Source: Nitrospirota bacterium (GTDB taxonomy: Bacteria; NPL-UPA2; JAADIA01). Taken from it: a stretch of DNA of 62,293 bases. The notes beneath the pieces are model-generated. The model was given only the letters and a program-made list of their open reading frames with translations. It made no database searches and had not been told where the DNA came from. This document shows, piece after piece, positions 7,450 through 14,800 of the stretch. Both the position numbers and the translations under genes were made by a program. Location: positions 1-62,293 of the forward strand of contig JAADIA010000049.1 of assembly GCA_013151555.1 (NCBI GenBank), read 5' to 3'. Position 1 is the stretch's first letter, and each line of letters starts with the position of its first letter.

Positions 7450-8642
7450 TAAAGATCTATCTTGACCAGGCAGCGGCAACTCTCCCTCTGCCGGAAGTGG
7501 TAGAGGAGATGATTCCTTACCTGAGGGAGAAGTTCGGTAACCCTTCCAGCCTCCACGAGGTCGGACAGGTGGCCAGAAAGGCAGTGGAAGAAGCCCGGGC
7601 TCGGGTAGCCGGACTGATCAAAGCCGACCCGGAAGAGATCTTCTTCACCTCCGGAGGGACAGAGTCCAACAATTTTGCTTTGAAGAGTATGGCCTTTGCT
7701 CATCAGGATAAAGGGAAGCATATCGTTACCTCGGTCATTGAGCACCATTCCATAATTCATTCGGCTAAGGCCTTAGAGAAATTAGGATTTGAAGTAACTT
7801 ATCTCCCGGTAGACAAATTTGGTTTTGTTGACCCCCGGGCGGTAAAGGGAGCCTTGCGGGAAGGGGAGACGATCCTCGTTTCCATCATGCATGCTAATAA
7901 TGAGGTAGGAACGATCGAGCCCATAGCGGAAATCGGCCGGGTGATAAAAGAATATAACGAAAATTTGGCCTCGAAATCCGGGCGGCGAATTTACTTTCAT
8001 ACCGATGCCGTCTCCACAGTGGGGACAATTCCCGTGGATGTTAAGGAGTTGGGAGTAGACCTTTTGAGTTTGGCGGCTTGCCAGTTCTATGGTCCTAAAG
8101 GAGCGGGAGCTCTCTTTGTTAAAAAGGGAGTCCGGATTATACCTTTCCTCCACGGAGGCATTCAAGAGGGGGGAAGGCGGGCCGGAACGGAGAATGTCGC
8201 CGGAATCGTCGGTTTGGGGAAGGCTGCGGAGATAGTCTCCCGAGAAATGGGTTCCTGGAACGAACGGATAACCGGTCTGAGGGACCGCTTGATAAACGGC
8301 TTGCAGGAAAAGATAGACCATCTTTACCTGAATGGTCATCCCACTAAAAGGCTTCCCGGAAACGTGAATGTCTGTGTAGAGTTTATAGAGGGAGAATCCA
8401 TGCTCCTTTATCTGGGTATGGAAGGGATTGCTGTTGCCAGCGGTTCGTCCTGCACCTCCCACGCCTTGAAAGCTTCCCATGTCCTTGTAGCTTTAGGGGT
8501 GGACCCGGCCTTAGCTCAAGGTTCGCTCCTCTTCAGCTTGGGGAAAGACAACAGTGAGGAAGACATCGATTGTGTCCTGGAGGAAATGCCTCCGATAGTC
8601 AACCGTCTGAGGCAGATGTCACCGCTTTATAAAAAACCGTAA
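7446..8642 (+). CDS. Cysteine desulfurase (NifS/IscS) homologue lacking the PLP lysine
   Basis: A 398-aa class-V aminotransferase fold. Most family signatures are intact: YLDQAAAT at the start, TSGGTESNN at 68-76, H100/H101 of IEHHSI, the Asp of HTDAVST (D187) and the persulfide-loop Cys C336 in SGSSCTS. The Schiff-base motif normally reads SxHKxYGPKG; here residues 210-219 read [10 protein letters not shown], so the catalytic His-Lys pair is replaced by C212-Q213 (codons TGC CAG). The PLP-contacting Gln after DAV is also changed to Ser. The protein therefore probably cannot form the usual internal aldimine. A lysine-less IscS has been described in Archaeoglobus fulgidus, as I recall. The ATGA overlap with the sulfite reductase suggests a shared job, perhaps sulfide-based Fe-S scaffolding. 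Confidence 0.9.
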   Translation: MIKIYLDQAAATLPLPEVVEEMIPYLREKFGNPSSLHEVGQVARKAVEEARARVAGLIKADPEEIFFTSGGTESNNFALKSMAFAHQDKGKHIVTSVIEHHSIIHSAKALEKLGFEVTYLPVDKFGFVDPRAVKGALREGETILVSIMHANNEVGTIEPIAEIGRVIKEYNENLASKSGRRIYFHTDAVSTVGTIPVDVKELGVDLLSLAACQFYGPKGAGALFVKKGVRIIPFLHGGIQEGGRRAGTENVAGIVGLGKAAEIVSREMGSWNERITGLRDRLINGLQEKIDHLYLNGHPTKRLPGNVNVCVEFIEGESMLLYLGMEGIAVASGSSCTSHALKASHVLVALGVDPALAQGSLLFSLGKDNSEEDIDCVLEEMPPIVNRLRQMSPLYKKP

Positions 8643-8790
8643 CCACGGATAAACTAACTAAAAAGGTAAAGCACAAAATTAAAAGAGATGAAACCCCGAG
8701 ATTATCCAAGATTTACACGAGAGAAGAGAGAACAAGAACAAATTTAGAGATTACTAAGAAAAATCTTGTAATAATCCCTGCCCTCCTCAG
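8641..8790. repeat. Family H-like spacer repeat
   Basis: The text AACCACGGATAAAC, GAGATTATCCAAGATTTACACGAG and AAATCTTGTAATAATCCC echoes family H units but is degraded. It occupies most of the 190-nt spacer before the next gene. Confidence 0.45.
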
Positions 8791-8832
8791 GAGGGTGGAT
8801 AACCTGTATCTGCAACTTATCACGGTGAGATT

Positions 8833-9084
8833 ATGGAAGAGATAAAAGTAGACGAGACTTTAGATTGTTTTGGCCTTATCTGCCCGGTGCCGGTGCATCT
8901 CACGGCCAAAAAGATAAAGCAATTTCAGGTAGGGCAAGTCCTGGTAGTGATTGCCGACGACCCCGACTCTCTGCAGGACATACCTGCCTGGTGCAAGTCC
9001 AGTGGGCATAAGCTCCTCCGGTTCGAACCGGAAGGAAATATCTATAAATTTTACATCAGGAAAGAAGCCGAGCAGAATAAATAG
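8833..9084 (+). CDS. TusA/SirA-family sulfur-transfer protein
   Basis: An 83-aa two-layer alpha/beta TusA-like protein. LDCFGLICPVPVHLTAKKI near residues 10-28 contains the CPxP motif whose Cys carries persulfide in TusA. The rest (DDPDSLQDIPAWCKSSGHKLL) matches the family helix-strand pattern, with an extra Cys at about 54. Lying directly after the desulfurase homologue and sulfite reductase, it could relay sulfur between them and the carrier proteins (inference). The start has a modest GGTGAG ribosome site. Confidence 0.88.
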   Translation: MEEIKVDETLDCFGLICPVPVHLTAKKIKQFQVGQVLVVIADDPDSLQDIPAWCKSSGHKLLRFEPEGNIYKFYIRKEAEQNK

Positions 9085-9188
9085 GGCGGAGAAGAAGAGC
9101 AAGGGAAGCAGGAGGGTGGATTTAAGTTGATATTATTCCCGTCTCCAGATATAATAAGGGAAGTTAAGGCAGAAAAAAAGGGTTAACC

Positions 9189-9425
9189 ATGAGCGAAATG
9201 AAAGCGGATGAAAAGTTAGATTTAAGGGGAGAGATTTGCCCCTATAACTTTGTGAAAACGAAGCTCAAACTGGAAGAGATGGAGATAGGACAGATATTGG
9301 AAGTGGTTATTGATAATGGGGAACCGATAAAGAATGTTCCCCGCAGCCTGAAAGAAGATGGACATCAAATTCTTAAAGTGGAGAGAATTGAGCAGTATTT
9401 CAAGTTGGTGATAAAGAAGAGTTAA
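9189..9425 (+). CDS. Second TusA/SirA-family protein
   Basis: A 78-aa TusA-fold protein with LDLRGEICPYNFVKTKLKL near residues 10-28. The active-site Cys is kept but the CPxP motif is changed to CPYN, a variant common in YedF/TusA relatives that accompany sulfite-reduction genes. Only one Cys is present. It is not closely similar to the first copy beyond the fold, so a recent duplication is unlikely. The stop codon TAA is the beginning of a family C repeat. Confidence 0.85.
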   Translation: MSEMKADEKLDLRGEICPYNFVKTKLKLEEMEIGQILEVVIDNGEPIKNVPRSLKEDGHQILKVERIEQYFKLVIKKS

Positions 9426-9450
9426 AAGTTTAAGGTTTAAAGTTTAAAGT
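9422..9450. repeat. Short family C repeat
   Basis: TTAAAAGTTTAAGGTTTAAA and further AGTTTAAAGT begin at the stop codon of the second tusA-like gene and end just before the next ribosome site. Confidence 0.65.
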
Positions 9451-9461
9451 AAGATGGGGTG

Positions 9462-10706
9462 ATGAAAGTGTCTTATGTGAAAGGTTTGAAATGTCGGGAG
9501 TGTGGACGGCACTATCCTAAGGAAGCCCTCTATGTCTGTGAATACTGTTTTGGCTCCCTGGAAGTTGATTACGACTACGCTCGCATCAAGAAAAAACTCA
9601 CTCGAAAAGAATTGACCTCCCGCCCGCAGAACCTCTGGCGTTATAGAGAGCTCCTCCCTCTTGATAAAGCGCCAACCGATGGGATGGGTTCGGGATTTAC
9701 CCCTTTGATAAAAGCCGATAACCTGGCCCGGGAATTGGGAGTCAGGGAACTTTATATAAAAGACGATTCGGTTAACCATCCTACCCTCTCTTTCAAGGAC
9801 CGGGTAGTAGCTGTAGCTCTCTCCAAAGCCAAAGAGTTTGGCTTCGATACGGTAGCCTGTGCTTCAACCGGAAACCTGGGTAATTCAGTATCCGCCCAGG
9901 CAGCAAAGGCAAATCTTGAACGCTATATCTTCATTCCTGCGGATTTAGAGATGGGCAAAGTAATCGGCTCGCTTATCTATGCTCCGAACCTCATCGCTGT
10001 GGAAGGAAACTATGATGAAGTAAACCGTCTCTGTGCCGAGATTGCCTTCAGATACAAATGGGCTTTCGTGAACATCAATATCAGGCCTTACTATGCCGAA
10101 GGGTCAAAGACTTATGCCTATGAAATAGCGGAGCAGTTCGGGTGGCGGGCTCCGGACCATATCGTTGTTCCCTCTGCCGGGGGTTCTCTGATTACGAAAG
10201 TCTGGAAGGGTCTCAACGAACTCTATAAAATCGGCTTAATCGATGATAAACCGCGGACCAAAGTTTATTGTGCCCAGGCAGAAGGATGTGCTCCTATAGT
10301 CACGGCCATCAAGGAGAATAGCGAAGTAATCAAACCGGTAAAACCGCAGACTATCGCTAAATCTCTGGCCATCGGCAACCCCGCTGATGGCTACTATGCC
10401 GTGAACACTGTCCAGACAAGCGGCGGTTGGGGAGAGGAAGCCGACAATGAGGAAATTGTGGAAGGAATGAAACTCCTGGCGCGAACGGAAGGAATCTTCA
10501 CCGAGACTGCCGGAGGGGTAACGGTGGCCGTAACTAAAAAATTGATTGCCCAGGGCCGGATTCCCCGGGACGAATCTATAGTGATTGCCATAACCGGAAA
10601 CGGTCTCAAGACTCAGGAAGCAATCTCCGAGCATATCGGGAGATTTACCAAGATAAAACCGACCCTGGCTTCTTTTGAGAAAAAAGTAAAAGCTCGCCGG
10701 CGTTAG
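9462..10706 (+). CDS. thrC: Threonine synthase-like PLP enzyme
   Basis: A 414-aa fold-type-II PLP enzyme with an N-terminal zinc ribbon (CRECG near 11-15 and CEYC near 27-30), as in many bacterial ThrC proteins. The PLP Lys is in PTLSFKDR, the substrate loop is ASTGNLGNSVS and the phosphate loop is VPSAGGSLITK. ThrC turns O-phosphohomoserine into threonine. Its placement immediately before a CysO-type carrier and an E1 raises the alternative that it uses a carrier thiocarboxylate on O-phosphohomoserine or O-phosphoserine, as CysM does (inference). The start is ATG 9462, preceded in frame by GTG 9459. Confidence 0.85.
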   Translation: MKVSYVKGLKCRECGRHYPKEALYVCEYCFGSLEVDYDYARIKKKLTRKELTSRPQNLWRYRELLPLDKAPTDGMGSGFTPLIKADNLARELGVRELYIKDDSVNHPTLSFKDRVVAVALSKAKEFGFDTVACASTGNLGNSVSAQAAKANLERYIFIPADLEMGKVIGSLIYAPNLIAVEGNYDEVNRLCAEIAFRYKWAFVNINIRPYYAEGSKTYAYEIAEQFGWRAPDHIVVPSAGGSLITKVWKGLNELYKIGLIDDKPRTKVYCAQAEGCAPIVTAIKENSEVIKPVKPQTIAKSLAIGNPADGYYAVNTVQTSGGWGEEADNEEIVEGMKLLARTEGIFTETAGGVTVAVTKKLIAQGRIPRDESIVIAITGNGLKTQEAISEHIGRFTKIKPTLASFEKKVKARRR

Positions 10707-10730
10707 AATAAGGAACTGAATGAAAAAACA

Positions 10731-10820
10731 GACAGGATTAACAAGATATACCGGATGGTTTTAAAAACAAAACTTTACAAAAAATTTTTAGACATCCGGT
10801 TAATCCCGTAAATCCTGTCA
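10731..10820. repeat. Family A palindromic repeat
   Basis: GACAGGATTAACAAGATATA and CCGGATGG on the left pair with CATCCGGTTAATCCCGTAAA and TCCTGTC on the right (10792-10819), leaving an AT-rich loop. It is the best-preserved copy of the family in the window. Confidence 0.8.
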
Positions 10821-10848
10821 GATTTTCTTTTTTCAAGGAGGGACCAAG

Positions 10849-11130
10849 ATGCCCATCAAAGTGAAGATACCCACGCCTTTACAGAAATTGACTAAGAATC
10901 AGGCTGAGGTGGAGAGTGAAGGGAAGACTGTCCAGGAGTTAATTGATGACCTGGAAAAGAATTATCCCGGGATCAAGGAAAGAATCTGCGATGAAAAAGG
11001 AAAAGTACGCCGGTTCATAAATATCTATGTGAACGAAGAAGATGTGAGGTTCTTGAAGGGGGATGATACTCCCGTAAAAGATGGAGATGAGATATCCATT
11101 ATCCCGGCTATTGCAGGAGGAGCAAGTTAG
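10849..11130 (+). CDS. cysO: CysO/MoaD-like sulfur carrier protein with tail after GG
   Basis: A 93-aa beta-grasp carrier. From memory it matches mycobacterial CysO closely: [11 protein letters not shown] near the start, [23 protein letters not shown] around residue 60, and the C-terminal [13 protein letters not shown]. CysO carries a C-terminal thiocarboxylate that supplies sulfur for cysteine. CysO normally ends at GG; here AS follows (GG-A-S-stop), so processing is needed before adenylation. The Wolinella HcyS is reported to end GG-Ala and to be trimmed by a JAMM enzyme. The stop and the last Ser codon lie in a hairpin (11125-11154). AAGGAGGG gives a strong ribosome site. The E1 is the next gene. 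Confidence 0.92.
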   Translation: MPIKVKIPTPLQKLTKNQAEVESEGKTVQELIDDLEKNYPGIKERICDEKGKVRRFINIYVNEEDVRFLKGDDTPVKDGDEISIIPAIAGGAS

Positions 11131-11240
11131 CCCTCACTTCGTTCAGGGCTAACTTAATTGCAAATTGAAGATTGGAAATTGAAAATTTTAAAATAAAAAA
11201 AGTTTCTTTGAAAAGCATCTTTTTTTAATTTTCGACTATA
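11125..11240. repeat. Stop-overlapping hairpin plus family M repeat
   Basis: AGTTAGCCCT (11125-11134) and AGGGCTAACT (11145-11154) form a perfect 10-bp stem with a 10-nt loop, and include the cysO stop codon. It could act as a weak terminator. The following text (CAAATTGAAGATTGG, AAATTGAAAATT) is family M, also seen at 60445-60475. Confidence 0.65.
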
Positions 11241-11256
11241 TAAGTGAGGTTGTAAG

Positions 11257-12060
11257 ATGTCCGATTTTACCGATGAGCAGGTTAAAAGATACAGCCGGCA
11301 GATAATTCTGCCTCAGGTAGGAGGGAAAGGACAGAGGAAACTGTTCGAGGCCAAAGTTCTTATCATTGGAGCCGGAGGTTTGGGTTCGCCCGCCTCCCTT
11401 TACTTAGCCGCAGCGGGGGTAGGCCATCTTGGCATAGTTGATAGCGATGAGGTAGAGGTAAGCAATTTGCAACGGCAGATATTACACTCTACCCGCGACG
11501 TCGGCAGACCGAAAACGAGCTCGGCTAAAGATAGATTAACGAACCTCAATCCTGATGTGGAAGTAATTGTTCATGAGGTGCGTGTTACCTCGGAGAACAT
11601 TCTGAATATAATTAAAGATTACGATATCGTCATTGACGGCAGCGATAATTTCCCTACCCGTTATTTGGTAAACGATGCCTGTGTTATATCCAGGAAACCT
11701 TTATCTCACGGAGGAATATTTCGCTTTGACGGCCAGGCAATAACCATCATTCCGGGCAAAGGTCCCTGCTACCGCTGTCTTTTCCCCGAACCCCCTCCCC
11801 GGGGATTGGTTCCCAGTTGCCAGGAAGCAGGAATTCTGGGAGCAGTAGCGGGAGTCATCGGTCTCATTCAAGCCAATGAAGTATTAAAATTTATCCTGGA
11901 CATAGGGGAACTGTTGGTGGGGAAACTTCTTATTTTCAACGCTCTGGAATCCAGCTTCCGACAGGTTGCCGTCCCCAAGGATAAAAATTGTCCCGTCTGC
12001 GGAGATAATCCTACCATAACTGAGTTGATCGATTACGAAGAATTTTGTTCACTTCGGTGA
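11257..12060 (+). CDS. moeB: MoeB/ThiF-type E1-like adenylyltransferase
   Basis: A 267-aa enzyme that adenylates the C-terminal glycine of ubiquitin-like sulfur carriers. The nucleotide-binding loop GAGGLGS is near residue 37, followed by DEVEVSNLQRQ, DGSDNFPTRYLVND, the catalytic-loop Cys in LVPSCQEAGILG, and two zinc CxxC pairs (CYRC, CPVC). No rhodanese domain is fused. With two carriers (5157, 10849) and one E1 here, it probably serves both or mainly CysO, its neighbour. A role in molybdopterin or thiamine synthesis is the alternative, but no such genes are nearby. Confidence 0.92.
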   Translation: MSDFTDEQVKRYSRQIILPQVGGKGQRKLFEAKVLIIGAGGLGSPASLYLAAAGVGHLGIVDSDEVEVSNLQRQILHSTRDVGRPKTSSAKDRLTNLNPDVEVIVHEVRVTSENILNIIKDYDIVIDGSDNFPTRYLVNDACVISRKPLSHGGIFRFDGQAITIIPGKGPCYRCLFPEPPPRGLVPSCQEAGILGAVAGVIGLIQANEVLKFILDIGELLVGKLLIFNALESSFRQVAVPKDKNCPVCGDNPTITELIDYEEFCSLR

Positions 12061-12067
12061 GGATAAA

Positions 12068-12250
12068 AAACCTAACCGCAGAGATACGGAGGACACGGAG
12101 AAACCTCTGAAAAAATTTGTAACTATAGATTATCACAAGATTAACAATTAAAAAAAGAATTAGATTAAATCTTTTTCTGGGTAAATCTCGTGAAATCTTG
12201 TGGTTTATATTTTATCCTCAAGGTTTTTCTCGGTGAGTTCTGTGGTGAAA
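12068..12250. repeat. Compound nested repeat, families G and H
   Basis: The outer arms ACCGCAGAGATACGGAGGAC... and ...TTCTCGGTGAGTTCTGTGGT are complementary in style. Nested inside are H-type arms (TTATCACAAGATTAAC and AAATCTTGTGGTTT). This looks like one element inserted into another and fills the spacer between the E1 and NIL genes. Confidence 0.65.
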
Positions 12251-12272
12251 ATAAATAGTGGAGGTAAAGAAA

Positions 12273-12512
12273 ATGGCTAAACAAATGGTCAAATTGACTT
12301 TTCCCCAGGAGTTGATTAAAGAACCGGTTACCTTTAAAATGGCCAAGAAATATGACATCATCCCCAATATCCGCCGAGCCCGGGTCAGTGAGACCGTAGG
12401 GGAAATCGTTCTGGAACTGGAAGGGAAGAAAGAGAATCTGGACAAAGGGATCAAATATTTAGAGAAGCGTAATGTCAAAGTCGAACCGATAGTAGGAGAC
12501 ATCGTAGAATAA
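12273..12512 (+). CDS. NIL-domain protein
   Basis: A stand-alone NIL domain of 79 aa (VKLTFPQELIKEPVTFKMAK, then GEIVLELEGKKENLDKGIKYL). NIL domains occur on the methionine ABC ATPase MetN and fused to ferredoxins in homocysteine-forming loci of anaerobes. Here no ferredoxin is fused. The start is ATG 12273, set by GGAGG at 12260-12264. It closes the sulfur cluster and supports a link to homocysteine/methionine sulfur insertion (inference). Confidence 0.88.
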   Translation: MAKQMVKLTFPQELIKEPVTFKMAKKYDIIPNIRRARVSETVGEIVLELEGKKENLDKGIKYLEKRNVKVEPIVGDIVE

Positions 12513-12543
12513 GAAAATAAACCCGCCTATCTTCCCCTAATGA

Positions 12544-12641
12544 GCACACAATTTACGGAACGTAAATTGTATGTGCGAATTATCCCGATAGTTGCAAGAA
12601 AATTTAGTGTAAATTTTCGAGCGCTTTTGCTATCGGGATAA
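12544..12641. repeat. Two strong hairpins between convergent clusters
   Basis: The first hairpin at 12544-12576 has CAATTTACG and CGTAAATTG arms. The second at 12580-12641 has perfect 12-bp outer arms TTATCCCGATAG/CTATCGGGATAA with an inner perfect 9-bp hairpin GAAAATTTA/TAAATTTTC. They separate the plus-strand sulfur cluster from the minus-strand glycan cluster. No T-tract follows, so an intrinsic terminator is not obvious. Confidence 0.7.
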
Positions 12642-12676
12642 GCCCAGGGTGTAGCCTGTTTTAAGAGGCTCTTGCT

Positions 12677-13639
12677 TCAACTTTTCAGCAGTTCCGAAAG
12701 GATGCCAAGCATCTTTTCCATACTTTGCTGCCAGGTATAATGAGCATAAACATGTTTCTGCCCGGCCGCGGCAATCCGTTTTCGTTCTTCCGGCTTCTCC
12801 CGGTAATAGTCAAGGAGTTGGAGACATTCACGGTAACGGTTTTTCCATCCCTTCCCGAGAGGAAACCAGACCAGATGTTCTCTGTCGGTGAACCATTTTT
12901 CTAATCCGGGGACATAAGAAGTCAGATGAAATCCCCGGCAGGCCAGGGTGAGAAAGGTGCGGTCGGAGAAATAATCCGGGATAGTCTGTTTGTCATTGAG
13001 ACCAAGGACGATTTCGGCACCCGAACAGACCCGGGCAAAATTCTCGCTGTCCCGGAGTTCCCCTTGATAAGGAAGGTCGTCCGGCCAGGAGGGAGAGCCC
13101 CATATCTTTACCTGGAAGCCTCGCTTCTTTACCTGTCTCAGGAGTTGTTCCCGGCCGGCTTTGTTCGTCCCGACAAAAGCTACTTCGCATCGATAGAGAG
13201 AAGAGTCAGATTCTATATAGCGATGAACTTCGGGATCACATCCTTCCCAGAGGTGATGGACGTTGTTGAATCCCAGGCGCCGATACTTATCTCTTAACCC
13301 TCCGGCGGTAACAAAGAAGGAATCTGCTTCCCGTCCCAGACGCACTAACCATCTCGGGATAGGCGAATCCATATAGCGCAGGGAAGCATGGCAGGTTTTC
13401 CGGATTTCCAGAAGGGTAGCGGGAGAGATGCCTTCTCCTTTTACCAGGAGGAAAACGTCCGGCTTTTCCTGCCGGACGGTATCAATCATCCGTGCCTGCA
13501 TCTTCTCGTTCCCAAGCTCCCGGCGTTCCCGGCGGTAATCGAAAGGGACGACTTTTTGGCCAAGTCCCTCCAGAGCTTTCTTCATAAAAACTACTGTTGA
13601 TGAGGATTTCTCTAAAGAACCGGACAGGATGATTTTCAT
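12677..13639 (-). CDS. CgeB-like glycosyltransferase
   Basis: A 320-aa protein with the layout of the spore-maturation CgeB family of GT-B glycosyltransferases. The N-terminal half has a Rossmann-like segment with KPDVFLLVKG near 60 and RYMDSPIPRWL near 90. The C-terminal half has CEVAFVGTNKAGREQLL, GSPSWPDDLPYQG, SGAEIVLGLN, DRTFLTLACRGFHLT and a closing HVYAHYTWQQSMEKML. Its ATG overlaps the stop of the upstream glycosyltransferase by 4 nt. It is the last gene of the minus-strand glycan cluster. The acceptor is unknown. Confidence 0.78.
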   Translation of the reverse strand: MKIILSGSLEKSSSTVVFMKKALEGLGQKVVPFDYRRERRELGNEKMQARMIDTVRQEKPDVFLLVKGEGISPATLLEIRKTCHASLRYMDSPIPRWLVRLGREADSFFVTAGGLRDKYRRLGFNNVHHLWEGCDPEVHRYIESDSSLYRCEVAFVGTNKAGREQLLRQVKKRGFQVKIWGSPSWPDDLPYQGELRDSENFARVCSGAEIVLGLNDKQTIPDYFSDRTFLTLACRGFHLTSYVPGLEKWFTDREHLVWFPLGKGWKNRYRECLQLLDYYREKPEERKRIAAAGQKHVYAHYTWQQSMEKMLGILSELLKS

Positions 13640-14736
13640 TGTTCAAGTTCCCTCAAAATCCTTTGGCTTATCGTCCGCCAACTCAATTCTTTTTCTATCC
13701 TTTTTCTTCCCTTCTCCCCCAGATTTTCGGCTAAACTTTCCTCTGTGAGTAATCTAATCAAAGCTGCAGCAATTTCCTCATGGTTCAAAGGGTCGGTCAA
13801 TAAACCGGTTTCTCCCTCAATGACGGCATCCTTGACACCGCCGCTTCTCCCTCCAATAACCGGTTTGCCGCAGGCGTTGGCTTCCAGGAAGACGATTCCG
13901 AAACCTTCAAAATCTCCTTCCTCCTCGATCTCCCGGCTGGTCATAATGAAAACATCGCCGGCATTATAACAAAGGGGGAGTTCTTCTGAGGAGACGTAAC
14001 CGGCAAAGATTACCTGACGCTCTACTCCGTAGTGGCGAGCTAATTGCCTCAGCCCATCTTCTTCGGGTCCTTCCCCCACGATGAGATAGACGGCTTCCGG
14101 AACTCTCTCCAGGACTTTAGGCAAAGCTTGAATAATCTTCCGGTGCCCTTTTCGCTTCACCAAATGAGAGACGGTCAGAATAACCTTCCGGTCGAATAGG
14201 TTGAATTTCTCTTTTAGGGAAGAAGAGTCGATTCCCGGCTTAAATCGTTCCGGATCAACCCCGTTGGGGATAACGGTTATTTTCTCCTCCGGGATTCCTA
14301 TCCGGACCAGCTCCCGGGCGGTGAAATGACTCACTGCCAATATCCTTCGGGCTCTCTTAAAATTTTCCCGGATGGATTTCCTCCTCCAGGGAAGCAAAAC
14401 CTCGCCTCCGTGGGCAACAATGTAGTAATCGATTCCCCAAAGACGATGAGCCCAGGAGGCCAGAGCGGCATAGTCTGCCCGATGAGCCACGAGGATTTTT
14501 TCTATCCTTTTCCTCCACAAAATCCAGAAGAATTTCAGATAGAGTCCTATCTTACTTTTCGCCCGGATTACCGGGAAGACCTGTTCCCGGTCGAACTCTA
14601 TATCTCCTTCAGTCCCGGGAGCGAGGACGGTAACCTCCTCTCCCCAGGAGGACAGACCCCGGGCCACCTCGTAAGAGTAAGTCTGGATCCCTCCTACTTG
14701 AGGAGGAAAATCATGAGTGCAGAGCAAAATACGCAT
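13636..14736 (-). CDS. GT4-family glycosyltransferase
   Basis: A 366-aa GT-B glycosyltransferase. The N-terminus has HDFPPQVGGIQTYSYEVA (glycine-rich acceptor loop), the mid-part has VIPNGVDPERF, and the nucleotide-sugar domain has TVSHLVKRKGHRKII and EEGDFEGFGIVFLEANACGKP (the EGFG...E motif for retaining GT4 enzymes). It is the penultimate gene of its operon and overlaps the CgeB-like gene by 4 nt, so the two are likely co-translated. The sugar and linkage cannot be read from sequence. Confidence 0.9.
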   Translation of the reverse strand: MRILLCTHDFPPQVGGIQTYSYEVARGLSSWGEEVTVLAPGTEGDIEFDREQVFPVIRAKSKIGLYLKFFWILWRKRIEKILVAHRADYAALASWAHRLWGIDYYIVAHGGEVLLPWRRKSIRENFKRARRILAVSHFTARELVRIGIPEEKITVIPNGVDPERFKPGIDSSSLKEKFNLFDRKVILTVSHLVKRKGHRKIIQALPKVLERVPEAVYLIVGEGPEEDGLRQLARHYGVERQVIFAGYVSSEELPLCYNAGDVFIMTSREIEEEGDFEGFGIVFLEANACGKPVIGGRSGGVKDAVIEGETGLLTDPLNHEEIAAALIRLLTEESLAENLGEKGRKRIEKELSWRTISQRILRELEQ

Positions 14737-14740
14737 TATA

Positions 14741-14776
14741 ATAGTCTAAAGTTAAAGGTTGAAAGTTTAAAGTATT
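14741..14776. repeat. Short family C repeat
   Basis: AGTCTAAAGTTAAAGGTTGA and further AAGTTTAAAGT lie in the 64-nt spacer between two glycosyltransferase genes. Confidence 0.55.
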
Positions 14777-14800
14777 CTTTTAACAATAACCGTAATCAAG

